Source of the DNA: Sinorhizobium sojae CCBAU 05684
GTDB lineage: Bacteria; Pseudomonadota; Alphaproteobacteria; Rhizobiales; Rhizobiaceae
Assembly (NCBI RefSeq): GCF_002288525.1
Contig: NZ_CP023069.1
Coordinates: 124,001 to 188,000, forward strand
DNA: 64,000 nucleotides
Reading direction: 5' to 3'
The notes below the pieces were generated by a model. The model ran no database searches. It was given only the letters and a program-made list of their open reading frames with translations, and was not told where the DNA came from. The position numbers were made by a program, and so were the translations under genes. Positions 10,290-19,722 of the stretch are shown here, in pieces. Numbering within the stretch: the stretch's first letter is position 1; every line of letters starts with the position of its first letter.

Positions 10290-10690
10290 CGGGTTCATTT
10301 CATGCGCAATGTGCTGGCGCATGCCGGCAAGAGCGGCCGCCGTGTCGTCTCCGCCTTCATCGCCACCGCCTTCGCCCAGGAGACGCCGCAAGCCGCGAGC
10401 ACACAATGGCGCGCCGTCGCCGATCAGATCCGGCCGAAGGTGCCCAAGCTCGCCGCCATCATGGATGACGCCGAGCCCGACGTGCTGGCCTACATGACCT
10501 TCCCCAGAGAGCATCGCGCCAAGCTGCACTCGACAAATCCGATCGAGCGGCTCAACGGTGAGATCAAGCGGCGGACCGAGGTCGTCGGCATCTTCCCCAA
10601 CGATGACGCCATTGTCCGCCTCGTCGGCGCGCTCCTGCTCGAGCAAAACGACGAATGGGCCGTCCAGCGCGCCAGATACATGACGCTTGT

Positions 10691-12264
10691 ATGGGGACCT
10701 CGAAGTCAAGACGCCTGCATCGTTACCTCCATTCCTTTGTTCGGCCGGGGCGGGCATTCCTTCGTTCCGGCCTGACTTCTCACCAGCGCCGCGCGCAGGG
10801 GCGGTCAAGGAGGCCCGCAGGGCACTGCACAGCAGCGCGAAGCGTCCTTGACGGTCCTGAGCACGGCGCTTCAATCTCGGGTCGAACGGGCCGAGGTGGT
10901 CAAAGGCGGAGCCGGTTTGCGAGGCGCACAAGGTGCGCTGCGACCTTGTATTCGGTGGGCCGTAGGGAAGCCCGAACCATGATGCAGTCATCCGCATCGA
11001 CAACCAGGCTCCGGGCGGCGGTCCCCATCTGGAAAGCGGTATTGGAACCATGTCATGTAACGGGCGCCCGCCACCTCGGGCTCGCTAACAGGCAGACGGA
11101 ACTCTTCGCCTGTCCTCTCGCGACTATGCGGCAGCTGCCGTGGCATGCGGTCGAACGCGCACTCCCTCGCTCTCGGTACCACGCAACCAGGGCGCTTTCC
11201 TTCTGGAAGACAAGGAACCGCCAAGCCAGTTGGACCATGCCTCTGCGGACCCGGGCATTCCCGGCGCGCGATAATCCGCGCTCACGTCGGCGAGCACCGC
11301 TATCATCGGGCGACCCAGTGAGCCCAGCGTAGCGGGCGACAGCGCGACGGTCGCGCAGATCGCGAAGCAGGATCTCGTGTGCCAGCATGTCGGCCGTTTC
11401 CACGCCGAGGCCGACGACGCGCGAAAGCATATGAACCATAGCGGCGGCGCGGCTGCGTTCCGGATTGAGCTTCGCAAGCCGCTGTAGCCGCTCACGCTCA
11501 ATCTCGGCGATCTGATCTTCAACGAGCCGCAGCCGCGCGATGTCGCGGCGCATCTCCGCCAGGGTATTGCCAGGGATCTTTGTTCCCTCCGCAGTCCGTA
11601 GCGTGTCGAGACGACCCGCCGTCTTGCGCAGGGCCGGGTTGACGTCACGAATGCCGAGGCGGGCAAGCGCTGCCTTCATCCGGTTCACCAGGCGAGTGCG
11701 CTCGGCGACGAGGTTCTCGCGTTCCCTTGTCGGGCGCTTGGCATCCTCCTCGCTGATCTCCGGGACGGCGGCCATCGTGCAGTGCCCTACTTCGCCCCGA
11801 AGCCAGCCGAGAAGAACACGCATGAGAAGGGCGGTGTCGAGTCGGTCGGTCTTGGCGCGCCGGCGATCGCGGGACACGGTGACACTGGTTGCGTGGATCA
11901 CGTGGGCCTCGATCCCGTGGGCTCGCAGCCATCGGGCCAGCCAAAAGCCGTCACGTCCCGCTTCGTAGGCAACCACCACGCGCGCGATCGTCCGACCAGC
12001 GGCAAGAGCTTCTTGGCGCCAGCCTTCCAGCAGGCGCATCAGAACATTCTCGTCTGGTTTGAGCTTCTTCAGAGGACGGCGATTAACACCCGGGAGGAGT
12101 CCGGCGATGAGCCATGTGGAACGGCTCATCTCTACGACAACGACAAGCGTCTCATCCGGAGCGAAGGCGGCCGTCGAGCGGCCAATGTCGCGCTGCTGCA
12201 GCATGGGGCATCTCCATGAACTAATCAAAGGCACCAGCGTACAATGACGCGGTGCTCCCCCATA
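10691..12264 (-). mobile_element. IS110-family element inside the IS256 gene
   Basis: The IS256 frame stops matching at about 10687 and resumes at about 12270. The interval has short inverted ends (TATGGGGA on the left, TCCCCCATA on the right). It contains one minus-strand DEDD transposase gene plus about 360 bases of non-coding DNA (10691-11052), where the IS110 guide (bridge) RNA or end region would be expected. I did not identify the RNA itself. Confidence 0.65.
11053..12204 (-). CDS. IS110-family transposase, C-terminus probably shifted
   Basis: About 383 residues from the ATG at 12204 (MLQQRDIGRSTAAF). The first half has the DEDD RuvC-like features VVVEMSRSTWL, VVAYEAGRDGFWL and AKTDRLDTALLMR. 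The second half has the transposase-20 signature GLGVETADMLAHE, GLTGSPDDSG and RGNARVRRGMVQLAW-like text. After WYRER (near 11175) the expected lysine-rich tail does not follow, so a small indel near the end is likely. IS110 enzymes act without DDE chemistry and leave few target duplications. Confidence 0.75.
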   Translation of the reverse strand: MLQQRDIGRSTAAFAPDETLVVVVEMSRSTWLIAGLLPGVNRRPLKKLKPDENVLMRLLEGWRQEALAAGRTIARVVVAYEAGRDGFWLARWLRAHGIEAHVIHATSVTVSRDRRRAKTDRLDTALLMRVLLGWLRGEVGHCTMAAVPEISEEDAKRPTRERENLVAERTRLVNRMKAALARLGIRDVNPALRKTAGRLDTLRTAEGTKIPGNTLAEMRRDIARLRLVEDQIAEIERERLQRLAKLNPERSRAAAMVHMLSRVVGLGVETADMLAHEILLRDLRDRRAVARYAGLTGSPDDSGARRRERGLSRAGNARVRRGMVQLAWRFLVFQKESALVAWYRERGSARSTACHGSCRIVARGQAKSSVCLLASPRWRAPVT

Positions 12265-13110
12265 GCATCTGGAAACCATCAGCCAGATGAGCGATGATCC
12301 GCTCATCAGCCTGCCCGCCGTGGCGCGCTGATCATCCCGGCCTATGCCGGAGAGCACGGCGACCAATGCCGTCTGCTACACCACCTCACGGGACACGATC
12401 TGGTCCACCGGCGGGTTCTTTGGAACCCAACCCCGATCCCCCATTTGCCGATGAAACTGCATTTCAACGCTTGGCCTCTCGCTCCTCCGACCTTGCGGGC
12501 CGCCTTAAGACCCGCAGGCTTCCGGCCACGGCCCATTGGTACTCGATAAGAGCGAGAGGGTTCTCCTAGATTCAAACGAGGCAGCTATCAGCGGGTTTTC
12601 AATATGAAAATACTTTCTTACAACCCAGGCCATGATGGCGCATTTGCGTATGTCGAGGAAGGCCGCTTGGTATTCTCCATCGAGGCCGAGAAGAGTTCGA
12701 AGTACCGACATTCGTCGTTATCTGTCCTCGATGCATTCGACGCACTTGCCGAACTACATGCCGTTCCCGACGTTCTATGTGAAGGGGGTTGGTGGCCCGG
12801 CGACTCTCCGCGCGTAGGTGAAGCAGCGGCTGACTACCGCGGTAGCGATCAGGTGATCGTCAGCAAGAAGCGCTTCTTGGGAAAGACCATCGATTTCTTC
12901 TCATCGTCCCATGAACGATCGCACCTTCTGTGCGCGTTTGGGATGTCTAACGTACCGAAGGGCACTCCGTGTTACGCGTTGCTTTGGGAAGGTATCATTG
13001 GGGCGTTTTATGAGATCGATGCGGAACTGAATGTATCCCCACGGTGACGGCCGTCTTGTGATGTGATGCCGAACATTGGAAGTCCTGGTGGTAGCACTGG
13101 GAGTAGTCCT

Positions 13111-13503
13111 ATGACGAAGCAGCATATTGAGGTGATCACGTCGGTCGAGCGTCGCCGGCATTGGTCTCGCGAAGAGAAAGAACGGCTGGTAGCGGCGGCG
13201 TTAGAGCCTGGAACCGTTGTTTCGGATGTGGCGCGCTCGGCCGGGATTCATGTCAGTCAGCTATTCCGGTGGCGCAAAGAGCTCTGCCAAATGTCAGCGC
13301 CGTCCGTGCCTCCATTCATTCCGATTGAGGTCGTCGCGGCGTTGCCAGCGCCTGATCCTTTGGAGACGACACCGGCACCACGGGCGCGCAAGAAGCCAAG
13401 TATCGTGACGATCGAGCTTGGCCGCGGCCGGCGCATTCGAGTGGAGAGTGATGTTGACACCGAAGCTCTGGGCCGCATCCTCGATGTCGTGGAACGGCGA
13501 TGA
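13111..13503 (+). CDS. tnpA: IS66 TnpA-like protein
   Basis: 130 residues starting MTKQHIEVITSVERRRHWSR. It has the helix-turn-helix of IS66 OrfA/IS3 transposases (EPGTVVSDVARSAGIHVSQL, FRWRKEL). It is required with TnpB and TnpC for IS66 transposition. I prefer the ATG at 13111 over one at 13063 because homologues begin with the charged helix that precedes the HTH. The stop overlaps the tnpB start (ATGA), indicating translational coupling. Confidence 0.8.
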   Translation: MTKQHIEVITSVERRRHWSREEKERLVAAALEPGTVVSDVARSAGIHVSQLFRWRKELCQMSAPSVPPFIPIEVVAALPAPDPLETTPAPRARKKPSIVTIELGRGRRIRVESDVDTEALGRILDVVERR

Positions 13504-13847
13504 TCCCGGTTCCGAGCGGCGTAAAGGTCTGGCTGGCGACGGGCTATACGGACATGCGGAGGGGATTTCCTGGCCTGTCGCTGATGGTGCAGGAGACACT
13601 GAAGCGTGATCCGCATAGCGGCCATTTGTTCTGCTTCCGCGGCAGGAAGGGCGGCCTAATCAAGGTGATCTGGCACGACGGCCAGGGTGCCTGCCTGTTC
13701 ACGAAGAAGCTTGAGCGCGGCCGCTTTATCTGGCCGTCAGCGGCCGACGGCACGGTGGTGATCACGCCGGCGCAGCTCGGCTATCTGCTCGAAGGAATCG
13801 ACTGGCGAATGCCGCAAAAAACCTGGCGTCCGAGCTCTGCTGGATAG
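13500..13847 (+). CDS. tnpB: IS66 TnpB-like protein
   Basis: 115 residues with the conserved IS66 OrfB pattern GYTDMRRGFPGLSLMVQETL, FCFRGRKGGLIKVIWHDGQG and TKKLERGRFIWP. Its molecular role is unknown, but it is needed for transposition of IS66 elements. It sits between tnpA (4-bp overlap) and tnpC (45-bp gap). The frame is intact. Confidence 0.85.
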   Translation: MIPVPSGVKVWLATGYTDMRRGFPGLSLMVQETLKRDPHSGHLFCFRGRKGGLIKVIWHDGQGACLFTKKLERGRFIWPSAADGTVVITPAQLGYLLEGIDWRMPQKTWRPSSAG

Positions 13848-13892
13848 TGGAAATGGCTGGAAAGGTCGGAGCGAATATGATTCCATCTCGCC

Positions 13893-15530
13893 ATGACCGA
13901 TGCGGCCGATCAGCTTCCCGACGACCTTGCCAGCGCGCATGCGATGATCCTCGCCGAGCGCGCGGCACGCCGTGAAGCCGAGGCCGTTGCTGCCCGAGCC
14001 CAGGCAGTGAACTCGCATTCGGATGCGCTGATTGCCAGGTTGAGGCTGGAGATCGAGAAGCTCAAGCGCGACATTCATGGCAGCCGCTCGGAGCGCAAGG
14101 CGCGGCTTCTTGAGCAGATGGAATTGCAGCTCGAAGAGTTGGAGGCGGACGCCAGCCAGGACGAATTGGCCGCTGAACTGGCGGCACGATCCTCGACGGT
14201 TCGGGCCTTCGAGCGCAAGCGTCCATCGCGCAAGCCGTTTCCGGAGCACCTGCCGCGCGAACGCGTCGTCATTGCTCCGCCAACAAGCTGCCCATGCTGC
14301 GGCTCGGCCAAGCTGGCGAAACTGGGCGAGGACATTGCCGAGACGCTGGAAGTGATCCCGCGCCAGTGGAAGGTCATCCAGACGGTGCGCGAGAAGTTCT
14401 CCTGCCGCGAATGCGAGAAGATCGCCCAGCCACCGGCCCCTTTCCATGTGACGCCGCGCGGTTTTGCAGGGCCAAACCTGCTGGCGATGATCCTGTTTGA
14501 GAAGTTCGGCCAGCATCAACCGCTGAACCGGCAAAGTGAACGCTATGCCCGCGAGGGTGTCGACCTCAGCCTCTCGACGCTTGCCGACCAGGTGGGGGCT
14601 TGCGCCGCGGTCTTGAAGCCCTTGCACGGATTGATCGAGGCGCATGTGCTGACCGCCGAGCGTCTACATGGCGATGACACGACCGTGCCGATCCTGGCGA
14701 AGGGCAAGACCGATACCGGGCGGATTTGGACCTATGTCAGGGACGATCGGCCGTTCAGCGGAACGTCGCCGCCAGCCGCCCTCTACTATGCCTCCCGCGA
14801 TCGGCGGCAGGAACATCCCGAGCGCCATCTAAAGACCTTCACCGGCATTCTGCAGGCCGACGCCTATGGCGGCTACAACCCGCTCTTCAAAATGGACCGC
14901 GATTCTGGTCCGCTGACCCAGGCATTGTGCTGGTCGCATTCGCGTCGCAAGTTCTTCGTGCTTGCCGACATCGCCACCAACGCCAAACGGGGAAAGAACG
15001 CCACGCCGATCTCGCCGGTGGCGCTCGAGGCCGTGAAACGGATCGATGCCCTGTTCGATATCGAGCGTGACATCAATCGTCTCGCTGCAAGTGAAAGACT
15101 GGCGCGACGCCAGCGGGACAGCCGTCGTCTTGTCGAAGAGCTTGAGGCCTGGATGCGGGCCGAGCGGACAAAGCTGTCGCGCAGCTCTCCGGTCGCCGAG
15201 CCGATCGACTACATGCTAAAGCGCTGGGAGGGCTTTACGTCCTTCCTGGGCGACGGTCGGATTTGCCTGACCAACAATGCCGCCGAACGCGCTCTGCGCG
15301 GCTTCGCTCTCGGCAGGAAGTCGTGGCTGTTTGCGGGTTCTGATCGTGGTGCTGATCGCGCCGCCTTCATGGCGACGATGATCATGACGGCCAAGCTCAA
15401 CGACGTCGATCCGCAGGCTTGGCTTGCCGACGTTCTCGCGCGTATCGCTGACACGCCGACAACAAAGCTTGCAGAGCTGCTGCCGTGGAATTGGACAGGT
15501 CCGCGGCCTATGATGGCTTTGGCATCATGA
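13893..15530 (+). CDS. tnpC: IS66 TnpC transposase
   Basis: 545 residues. An N-terminal coiled coil (about 15-90) precedes a zinc finger with CPCCGSAKL and CRECEKIAQPP (about 130-185). The DDE domain follows, with HGDDTTVPILAKGKT, QADAYGGYNPLF and LTNNAAERALRGFALGRKSW. It is full length for the family and intact. The stop codon overlaps the start of the passenger gene that follows (ATGA). Confidence 0.9.
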   Translation: MTDAADQLPDDLASAHAMILAERAARREAEAVAARAQAVNSHSDALIARLRLEIEKLKRDIHGSRSERKARLLEQMELQLEELEADASQDELAAELAARSSTVRAFERKRPSRKPFPEHLPRERVVIAPPTSCPCCGSAKLAKLGEDIAETLEVIPRQWKVIQTVREKFSCRECEKIAQPPAPFHVTPRGFAGPNLLAMILFEKFGQHQPLNRQSERYAREGVDLSLSTLADQVGACAAVLKPLHGLIEAHVLTAERLHGDDTTVPILAKGKTDTGRIWTYVRDDRPFSGTSPPAALYYASRDRRQEHPERHLKTFTGILQADAYGGYNPLFKMDRDSGPLTQALCWSHSRRKFFVLADIATNAKRGKNATPISPVALEAVKRIDALFDIERDINRLAASERLARRQRDSRRLVEELEAWMRAERTKLSRSSPVAEPIDYMLKRWEGFTSFLGDGRICLTNNAAERALRGFALGRKSWLFAGSDRGADRAAFMATMIMTAKLNDVDPQAWLADVLARIADTPTTKLAELLPWNWTGPRPMMALAS

Positions 15531-16138
15531 CCGTCGATCGCATCGCCAGGCTACATATCCAACTCGACGATATCGAGCCTTTGATCTGGCGCAGGGTCGA
15601 GGTTCCACTCACGATGAGCTTGAAGGGGCTCCACGATGTCATTCAGGCCGTGATGCTGTTCGAGGATTATCATCTGTTCGAGTTCGAGGCTGGTGGGCGA
15701 TGTTACGATGTGCCGGATCCAGAAGACCTCTACGAACGCAAAACCTTTGCTGCTCGCAACGTCCGCATAGCGGCACTCATCGAGCGTGGGATCGCGACCT
15801 TTAGCTACACCTATGACTTTGGTGATAACTGGCGGCACACTATCACGGTCGAGGCAGTGGAGGATGGAAACCCCAGCATCGAATATCCGCGCTTCATCGA
15901 TGGTGAGCGCAGAGCGCCGCCGGAAGATGTTGGCAGCACCTCGGGGTTCGAGGAATTCCTGAACGTCATGGCGAAGCCACGGCATGCGCAGCATCGAGAG
16001 TTCGTGCGTTGGTATGGTGGCCGCTTCGACCCAGAAGATTTAAGCGTTGATATCATTCAAGACCGTGTCGCTAAAATTGCCCGCCGTCGGACACTTGGAA
16101 AAGCTGGATTTGCGAAGAGCCAAAACCAGCAGCACTGA
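15527..16138 (+). CDS. pRiA4b ORF-3-like passenger protein of IS66-A
   Basis: 203 residues from the ATG at 15527, which overlaps the tnpC stop by four bases. It shows the family pattern IARLHIQLDDIEPLIWRRVE, then LHDVIQAVMLFEDYHLFEF and YTYDFGDNWRHTITVE, ending in a basic tail. Proteins of this plasmid pRiA4b ORF-3 family often travel beside transposases; their function is unknown. The tight coupling to tnpC and its place inside the IS66 ends show it moves with the element. Confidence 0.75.
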   Translation: MTVDRIARLHIQLDDIEPLIWRRVEVPLTMSLKGLHDVIQAVMLFEDYHLFEFEAGGRCYDVPDPEDLYERKTFAARNVRIAALIERGIATFSYTYDFGDNWRHTITVEAVEDGNPSIEYPRFIDGERRAPPEDVGSTSGFEEFLNVMAKPRHAQHREFVRWYGGRFDPEDLSVDIIQDRVAKIARRRTLGKAGFAKSQNQQH

Positions 16139-16167
16139 CCAAATCTGAAAACACAGAACGAGGCATC

Positions 16168-16458
16168 ATGGGCTACCGCAACTCTGCCCTCTACACCCTG
16201 AAATATGTCGCCGCGATGCTTGATGAGGACGAAGACTTCTTGCGAGAATGTTCGATTGAGATGTTCTCTGAAGATGGCTGCTTGTGGGCATATGATGACT
16301 ATCCGGCCTCGGAGCTCAGCGAGCACATCATCTTGTTCACCCAAGTGGGGATCGAAAACCTTCAACAGATTATCCGCAATCTTCGCGGAATTGGCGACCC
16401 GCCATCGAAACCAGTGGCAGAAAGAAATCGCAAAAAGCCTCGGCTACTGCGGTCCTGA
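16168..16458 (+). CDS. Hypothetical 96-residue passenger protein of IS66-A
   Basis: MGYRNSALYTLKYVAAMLDE opens an acidic first two thirds, followed by a basic tail rich in K and R. It begins 29 bases after the preceding passenger gene, with an upstream AACGAGGC stretch that could serve as a weak ribosome-binding site. The last codons lie just inside the right IS66 end. I recognise no domain. The composition and codon pattern look coding, and its place within the target duplications makes it cargo rather than host DNA. Confidence 0.55.
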   Translation: MGYRNSALYTLKYVAAMLDEDEDFLRECSIEMFSEDGCLWAYDDYPASELSEHIILFTQVGIENLQQIIRNLRGIGDPPSKPVAERNRKKPRLLRS

Positions 16459-17657
16459 CCGGATGGTTACAACTGAATATAACGAAGATAGCTGATGTGA
16501 TGCCAGAGCCTGGCCATCGCTATGCCATGCTCTACGCGTTAGCGGATCCTACTTTCGACAAAAGCACAGGGGAGTTTTCTCGCTTATCCGACGCCGGAAA
16601 ATTGATGGCGCTCGCTTCGCTCTCGAAAAGAAGCCAGCCTACGAGCGAGGAGAAGAAAATCACGTCCTTTCTGTTGCAGGATTGCAACCACCTTAAGCCC
16701 CGTGATTGTGAAGCATTAAAAGATTTGCCGCACTACAATGTGGGCGTGGAAGACCCTGAATTCCGAAACTTTGCAGGCATTTTCAGCGACCATCTGTTTG
16801 ACCGCTTTCGTCTGTTCGCCGAGGCAAATCTCAAACGAGGAATGCCATTGTTGATAACTGGGGGGTGTGGGCTTAATCGCGATTGGAACACTAAGTGGAG
16901 AGATTCGGGGCTATTCAGCGATGTATTTGTCCCTCCCGTCCCTAATGATTCCGGTTCAGCGATTGGTACAGCCATCGACGCACAGTTCCAGTTCACTGGC
17001 GACCCAAAAATCTCGTGGGACGTATACTCTGGATTGCATTTCGTGTCCGACAGAGCTGTCGATAGCGCCCTGTTTGACGAATGGGAGCCGAGTACTTCGA
17101 CCGTTGCCGAGATGTTGGCCAGCGATATGATCTTGGGATGGGCAAGCGGTCGGTATGAAATCGGACCACGCGCTCTCGGTAATCGCTCCATCTTGGCTGC
17201 GCCTTTTAAAACCAGCACCAGAGAGCGGCTGAACGTCATCAAACAGCGTGAGCAATTTCGTCCACTCGCTCCCGTCTGCTTGGAAGACGATGCTGACAAA
17301 TGGTTCGCATGTAGTCACCCCAGCCCGTTCATGCTTTACACCTTTCGGGCCACCACAGATGGGCTTGAAGCGGTGACTCATGTGAACCGGACTGCGCGGA
17401 TTCAAACGGTATCTGCGCTCACTAATCTTCCATTGTTCGAGTTGCTGTCTGCTTTTAAAGCCTTAACGGGCTACGGCGTGTTGTGCAATACTTCCCTGAA
17501 TTTCAAGAACAAGGGCTTCACTAACACAATATCTGACCTTTCAGCTTACACCTTACAGCATCAGCTTGACGGGTTTGTCGTCGAGGGGCGGAGTTACATG
17601 CTGAAATCGTCGCTCAGGTATCAGAGCTACCAACGTTCTCGCTGTTGATCGAAGCTA

Positions 17658-18790
17658 GTGGTATCCGCCTAACATAAGAGTCCGTATGGGATTCCCTTTG
17701 GCGAGTGCGTATGCGAGTGTGGCGCATGCGCACAGGAATAGCCTTCACCGTTTCGCCGACCGATCGCCAACGCCTGAGAGCCCTCATCAGTGATCGCAAT
17801 GCGCCGCAGAAGCACGTCTGGCGCGCCGAGATCATCCTGCTGAGTGCCGATGGCGTCGGCACCGTCGAGATCATGCGACAGACCGGCAAGTCGAAGACCT
17901 GCGTGTGGCGCTGGCAGGAGCGCTTCGCCACGGAAGGCTTCGAGGGTCTCTTGCGCGACAAGACGCGCCCCTCGCGCATTGCGCCGCTCGGGCCGGAGAT
18001 CGGCGAGCAGGTGGTGGCGCTTTCGCTTGCCGACCCGCCGGGCGAGACGACGCACTGGACTGCCGACATGATGGCGGCCGAGGTGGGCGTCAGCGCCAGC
18101 GCGGTGCGCCGCATCTGGAAGGCGCACGGTCTCCAGCCCCACCGCTGGCGGGCCTTCAAGCTCTCCAACGACCCGCAGTTCGTCGCCAAGCTCAAAGACG
18201 TTGTCGGCCTCTACGTCGACCCGCCGGCCCATGCCATCGTGCTGTCGGTCGACGAGAAGAGCCAGATCCAGGCGCTCGACCGCACCCAGCCCGGCCTGCC
18301 CCTGAAGAAGGGCCGGCTCGGCACCATGACCCACGACTACAAGCGGCATGGCACGACCACGTTGTTTGCCGCCCTCAACGTGCTCGACGGCACCGTCATC
18401 GGCAGGAACATGCAGCGTCACAGGCATCAGGAGTTCATCCGTTTTCTCAACGCCATCAACGCCCAAGTGCCGGCCGACAAGGCGATCCACGTCATCCTCG
18501 ACAACTATGCCGCCCACAAGCATCCCAAGGTGCGCGCCTGGCTCGACCGCCATCAGCGCTTTACCTTCCACTTCACGCCGACGTCCTGCTCGTGGCTCAA
18601 CGCCGTCGAGGGCTTCTTCGCCAAACTGTCGAAGCGTCGCCTCAAGCGCGGCGTCTTTCATTCGGTCGTTGACCTCCAGGCCGCCATCAACCGCTTCCTT
18701 ACAGAGCACAACCAACAACCCAAGCCCTTCACCTGGACCGCCGATCCCGACAAAATCATCGCTGCCGTCAAACGGGGGCACCAAGTGTTA
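17658..18790 (+). mobile_element. IS630-A copy 2, right end missing
   Basis: Matches copy 1 from the left end (TA at 17656-17657) to the TTA at 18788-18790, then switches directly into an IS5-family element. The last 12 or so bases, with the right repeat and CTAG, are absent. Copy 5 at 58117 has exactly the same structure. Confidence 0.85.
17705..18790 (+). pseudogene. IS630-A transposase copy 2, 3' end replaced by IS5 sequence
   Basis: Identical to copy 1 over the first 362 residues, including all three acidic motifs. Because the native end is lost, the frame reads into the antisense strand of the IS5 element and would continue to a stop at 19069 (454 residues). The catalytic domain is complete, so the protein could still act on other IS630-A copies in trans, but this copy lacks its own right end. 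Confidence 0.75.
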
Positions 18791-19722
18791 GAGCCTGACT
18801 CGAAAAGGTCTCAACAATATCCGTACCTTGCCAAGCGTCGTGTCAGGACCCGGATGTGGGCGATAGTGATCCAAGCCTCGGCTGATGCGATGGACTTCTC
18901 CCAATCCTTAGCCAATCGTCGGCATCTGCCAAGCCATGCGAAGGTGCGCTCCACGACCCAGCGCCGCGGCAGAACTTCGAAGCCCTTGGCCTTGTCGGTC
19001 CGCTTGACGATCTGGAGAGTGAAGGCAGCGATCTTTTGGAGTGCGCCCTTCAGCTTCGGTCCGGCATAACCACCGTCGGCGAAGATATGTCTCAGCCACG
19101 GCCAGCGCTTGAGAATGGTTTTGAGGACGGCAGGTGCGCCGTCGCGATCTTGGATATCGGCGCTGTGAACCCTGAGGCCGACCATCAACCCGAGCGTGTC
19201 GACGACGATATGACGCTTCCGTCCCTTGATCTTCTTGCCCGCGTCATAGCCCGAAATTCCGCCGCTTTCCGTGGTTTTCACGCTTTGACTGTCAATCACG
19301 CCAGCAGATGGCGAGGCTTCCCGGCCTTCCAATTCGCGCGCCTCCATCACAAGATGATGGTTGATCCGACCCCATAACCCTGTCGCTCGCCATTCGTAGA
19401 AATAGGACTGGACAGTTGTAAAAGGCGGAAAATCCTTGGGCATCATCCGCCACTGGCACCCCGTCGTGGCGATGTAAAGCAACGCATTCACGACCTCGCG
19501 AAGATCGGTGCTGCGCGGCCTGCCCAACCGCCGCGGTCCAGGCAGGCAAGGCGAGATCAATCCCCATTCCCGGTCCGTCAGATCGCTTGCATACCGCCTT
19601 GCGCGTCGGGCATATTGCCGACGGGTGAAATCAGTCCAGCCCATTGTGGTCTCCGTTCGTCCTAAGCAAACAAACAGAATCACAACTGGCTGATTTCACT
19701 CAACTCTTTTTCGGTCAGGCTC
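18791..19722 (-). mobile_element. IS5-family element, copy 1
   Basis: 932 bp with inverted ends GAGCCTGAC. TTA flanks both sides (18788-18790 and 19723-19725). The left neighbour is the truncated IS630-A copy 2 and the right neighbour is the left end of IS630-B. A second copy encoding an identical protein lies at 59250-60181. Confidence 0.85.
18811..19644 (-). CDS. IS5-family transposase (copy 1)
   Basis: 277 residues from MGWTDFTRRQYARR at 19644; an upstream in-frame ATG at 19683 would lie too close to the element end to be natural. It has the DUF4096-type N-terminal part (LTDREWGLISPCLP, NALLYIATTGCQWRMMPKDF) and the DDE domain with GVIDSQSVKTTE, IFADGGYAGPK and RRWVVERTFAWLGRCRRL. Single frame, intact. 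Confidence 0.9.
   Translation of the reverse strand: MGWTDFTRRQYARRARRYASDLTDREWGLISPCLPGPRRLGRPRSTDLREVVNALLYIATTGCQWRMMPKDFPPFTTVQSYFYEWRATGLWGRINHHLVMEARELEGREASPSAGVIDSQSVKTTESGGISGYDAGKKIKGRKRHIVVDTLGLMVGLRVHSADIQDRDGAPAVLKTILKRWPWLRHIFADGGYAGPKLKGALQKIAAFTLQIVKRTDKAKGFEVLPRRWVVERTFAWLGRCRRLAKDWEKSIASAEAWITIAHIRVLTRRLARYGYC

Larger units (their letters stand above)
8047..12331 (+). pseudogene. IS256-family transposase in three pieces
   Basis: Piece 1 (8047-8792) begins [18 protein letters not shown] and includes [10 protein letters not shown] and VVSDAHEG, the first two acidic motifs of Mutator-type transposases. Piece 2 (10295 to about 10687) includes STNPIERLNGEIKRRT with the third acid. 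Piece 3 (about 12270-12331) is the last 20 residues, ending SLPAVAR before a TGA. Without the two inserted elements the frame reads through to a protein of about 400 residues, so the gene was whole before the insertions. Confidence 0.8.
7889..12406 (+). mobile_element. IS256-family element, interrupted by IS1182 and IS110
   Basis: Left and right ends share an imperfect inverted repeat with the core GTGGTGTAGC (left around 7893-7912, right around 12382-12405 inverted). The element lies inside the GH16 remnant. Its own transposase gene is cut by IS1182 at 8793 and by an IS110-family element near 10690. Boundaries are approximate to a few bases. Confidence 0.65.
7765..12569 (+). pseudogene. Glycoside hydrolase family 16 (ExoK-like) remnant, split by IS256
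   Basis: Before the IS256 element (7765-7888) one frame reads SYIELGFDASKGEHRYAIEW then TPSEIRWLV, typical of the GH16 beta-glycanase fold. After the element (12407 on) it reads HDLVHRRVLWNPTPIPHLPM, then KLHFNAWP, and after a further frame change LAGRLKTRRLPATAHW up to a stop at 12569. These match the middle and end of ExoK-type enzymes, which trim acidic exopolysaccharide. The 5' part is missing next to the Tni transposon, so the gene is dead. Confidence 0.6.
13033..16470 (+). mobile_element. IS66-family element A with two passenger genes
   Basis: 3438 bp with ends GTATCCCCACGGT and (inverted) GTAACCATCCGGT, flanked by the 8-bp duplication AACTGAAT (13025-13032 and 16471-16478). It encodes tnpA, tnpB and tnpC and two further genes. 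The exact duplication means the host gene could be restored by precise excision. Confidence 0.85.
12604..17648 (+). pseudogene. NodU/CmcH-family carbamoyltransferase, split by IS66
   Basis: Exonic parts 12604-13032 and 16479-17648 join in frame, once IS66 and one AACTGAAT copy are removed, into 532 residues. The N-terminal ATP-binding half starts MKILSYNPGHDGAFAYVEEG and the C-terminal half has GRYEIGPRALGNRSI and FRPLAPVCLEDDADKWF, the signature of O-carbamoyltransferases. GGCGLNRDWNTKW and PPVPNDSGSAIGTA are closer to the CmcH type than to classical NodU. In rhizobia this family carbamoylates Nod-factor sugars or secondary metabolites; the substrate here is unknown. No nod box is visible upstream. 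Apart from IS66 the frame has no other damage. Confidence 0.75.
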
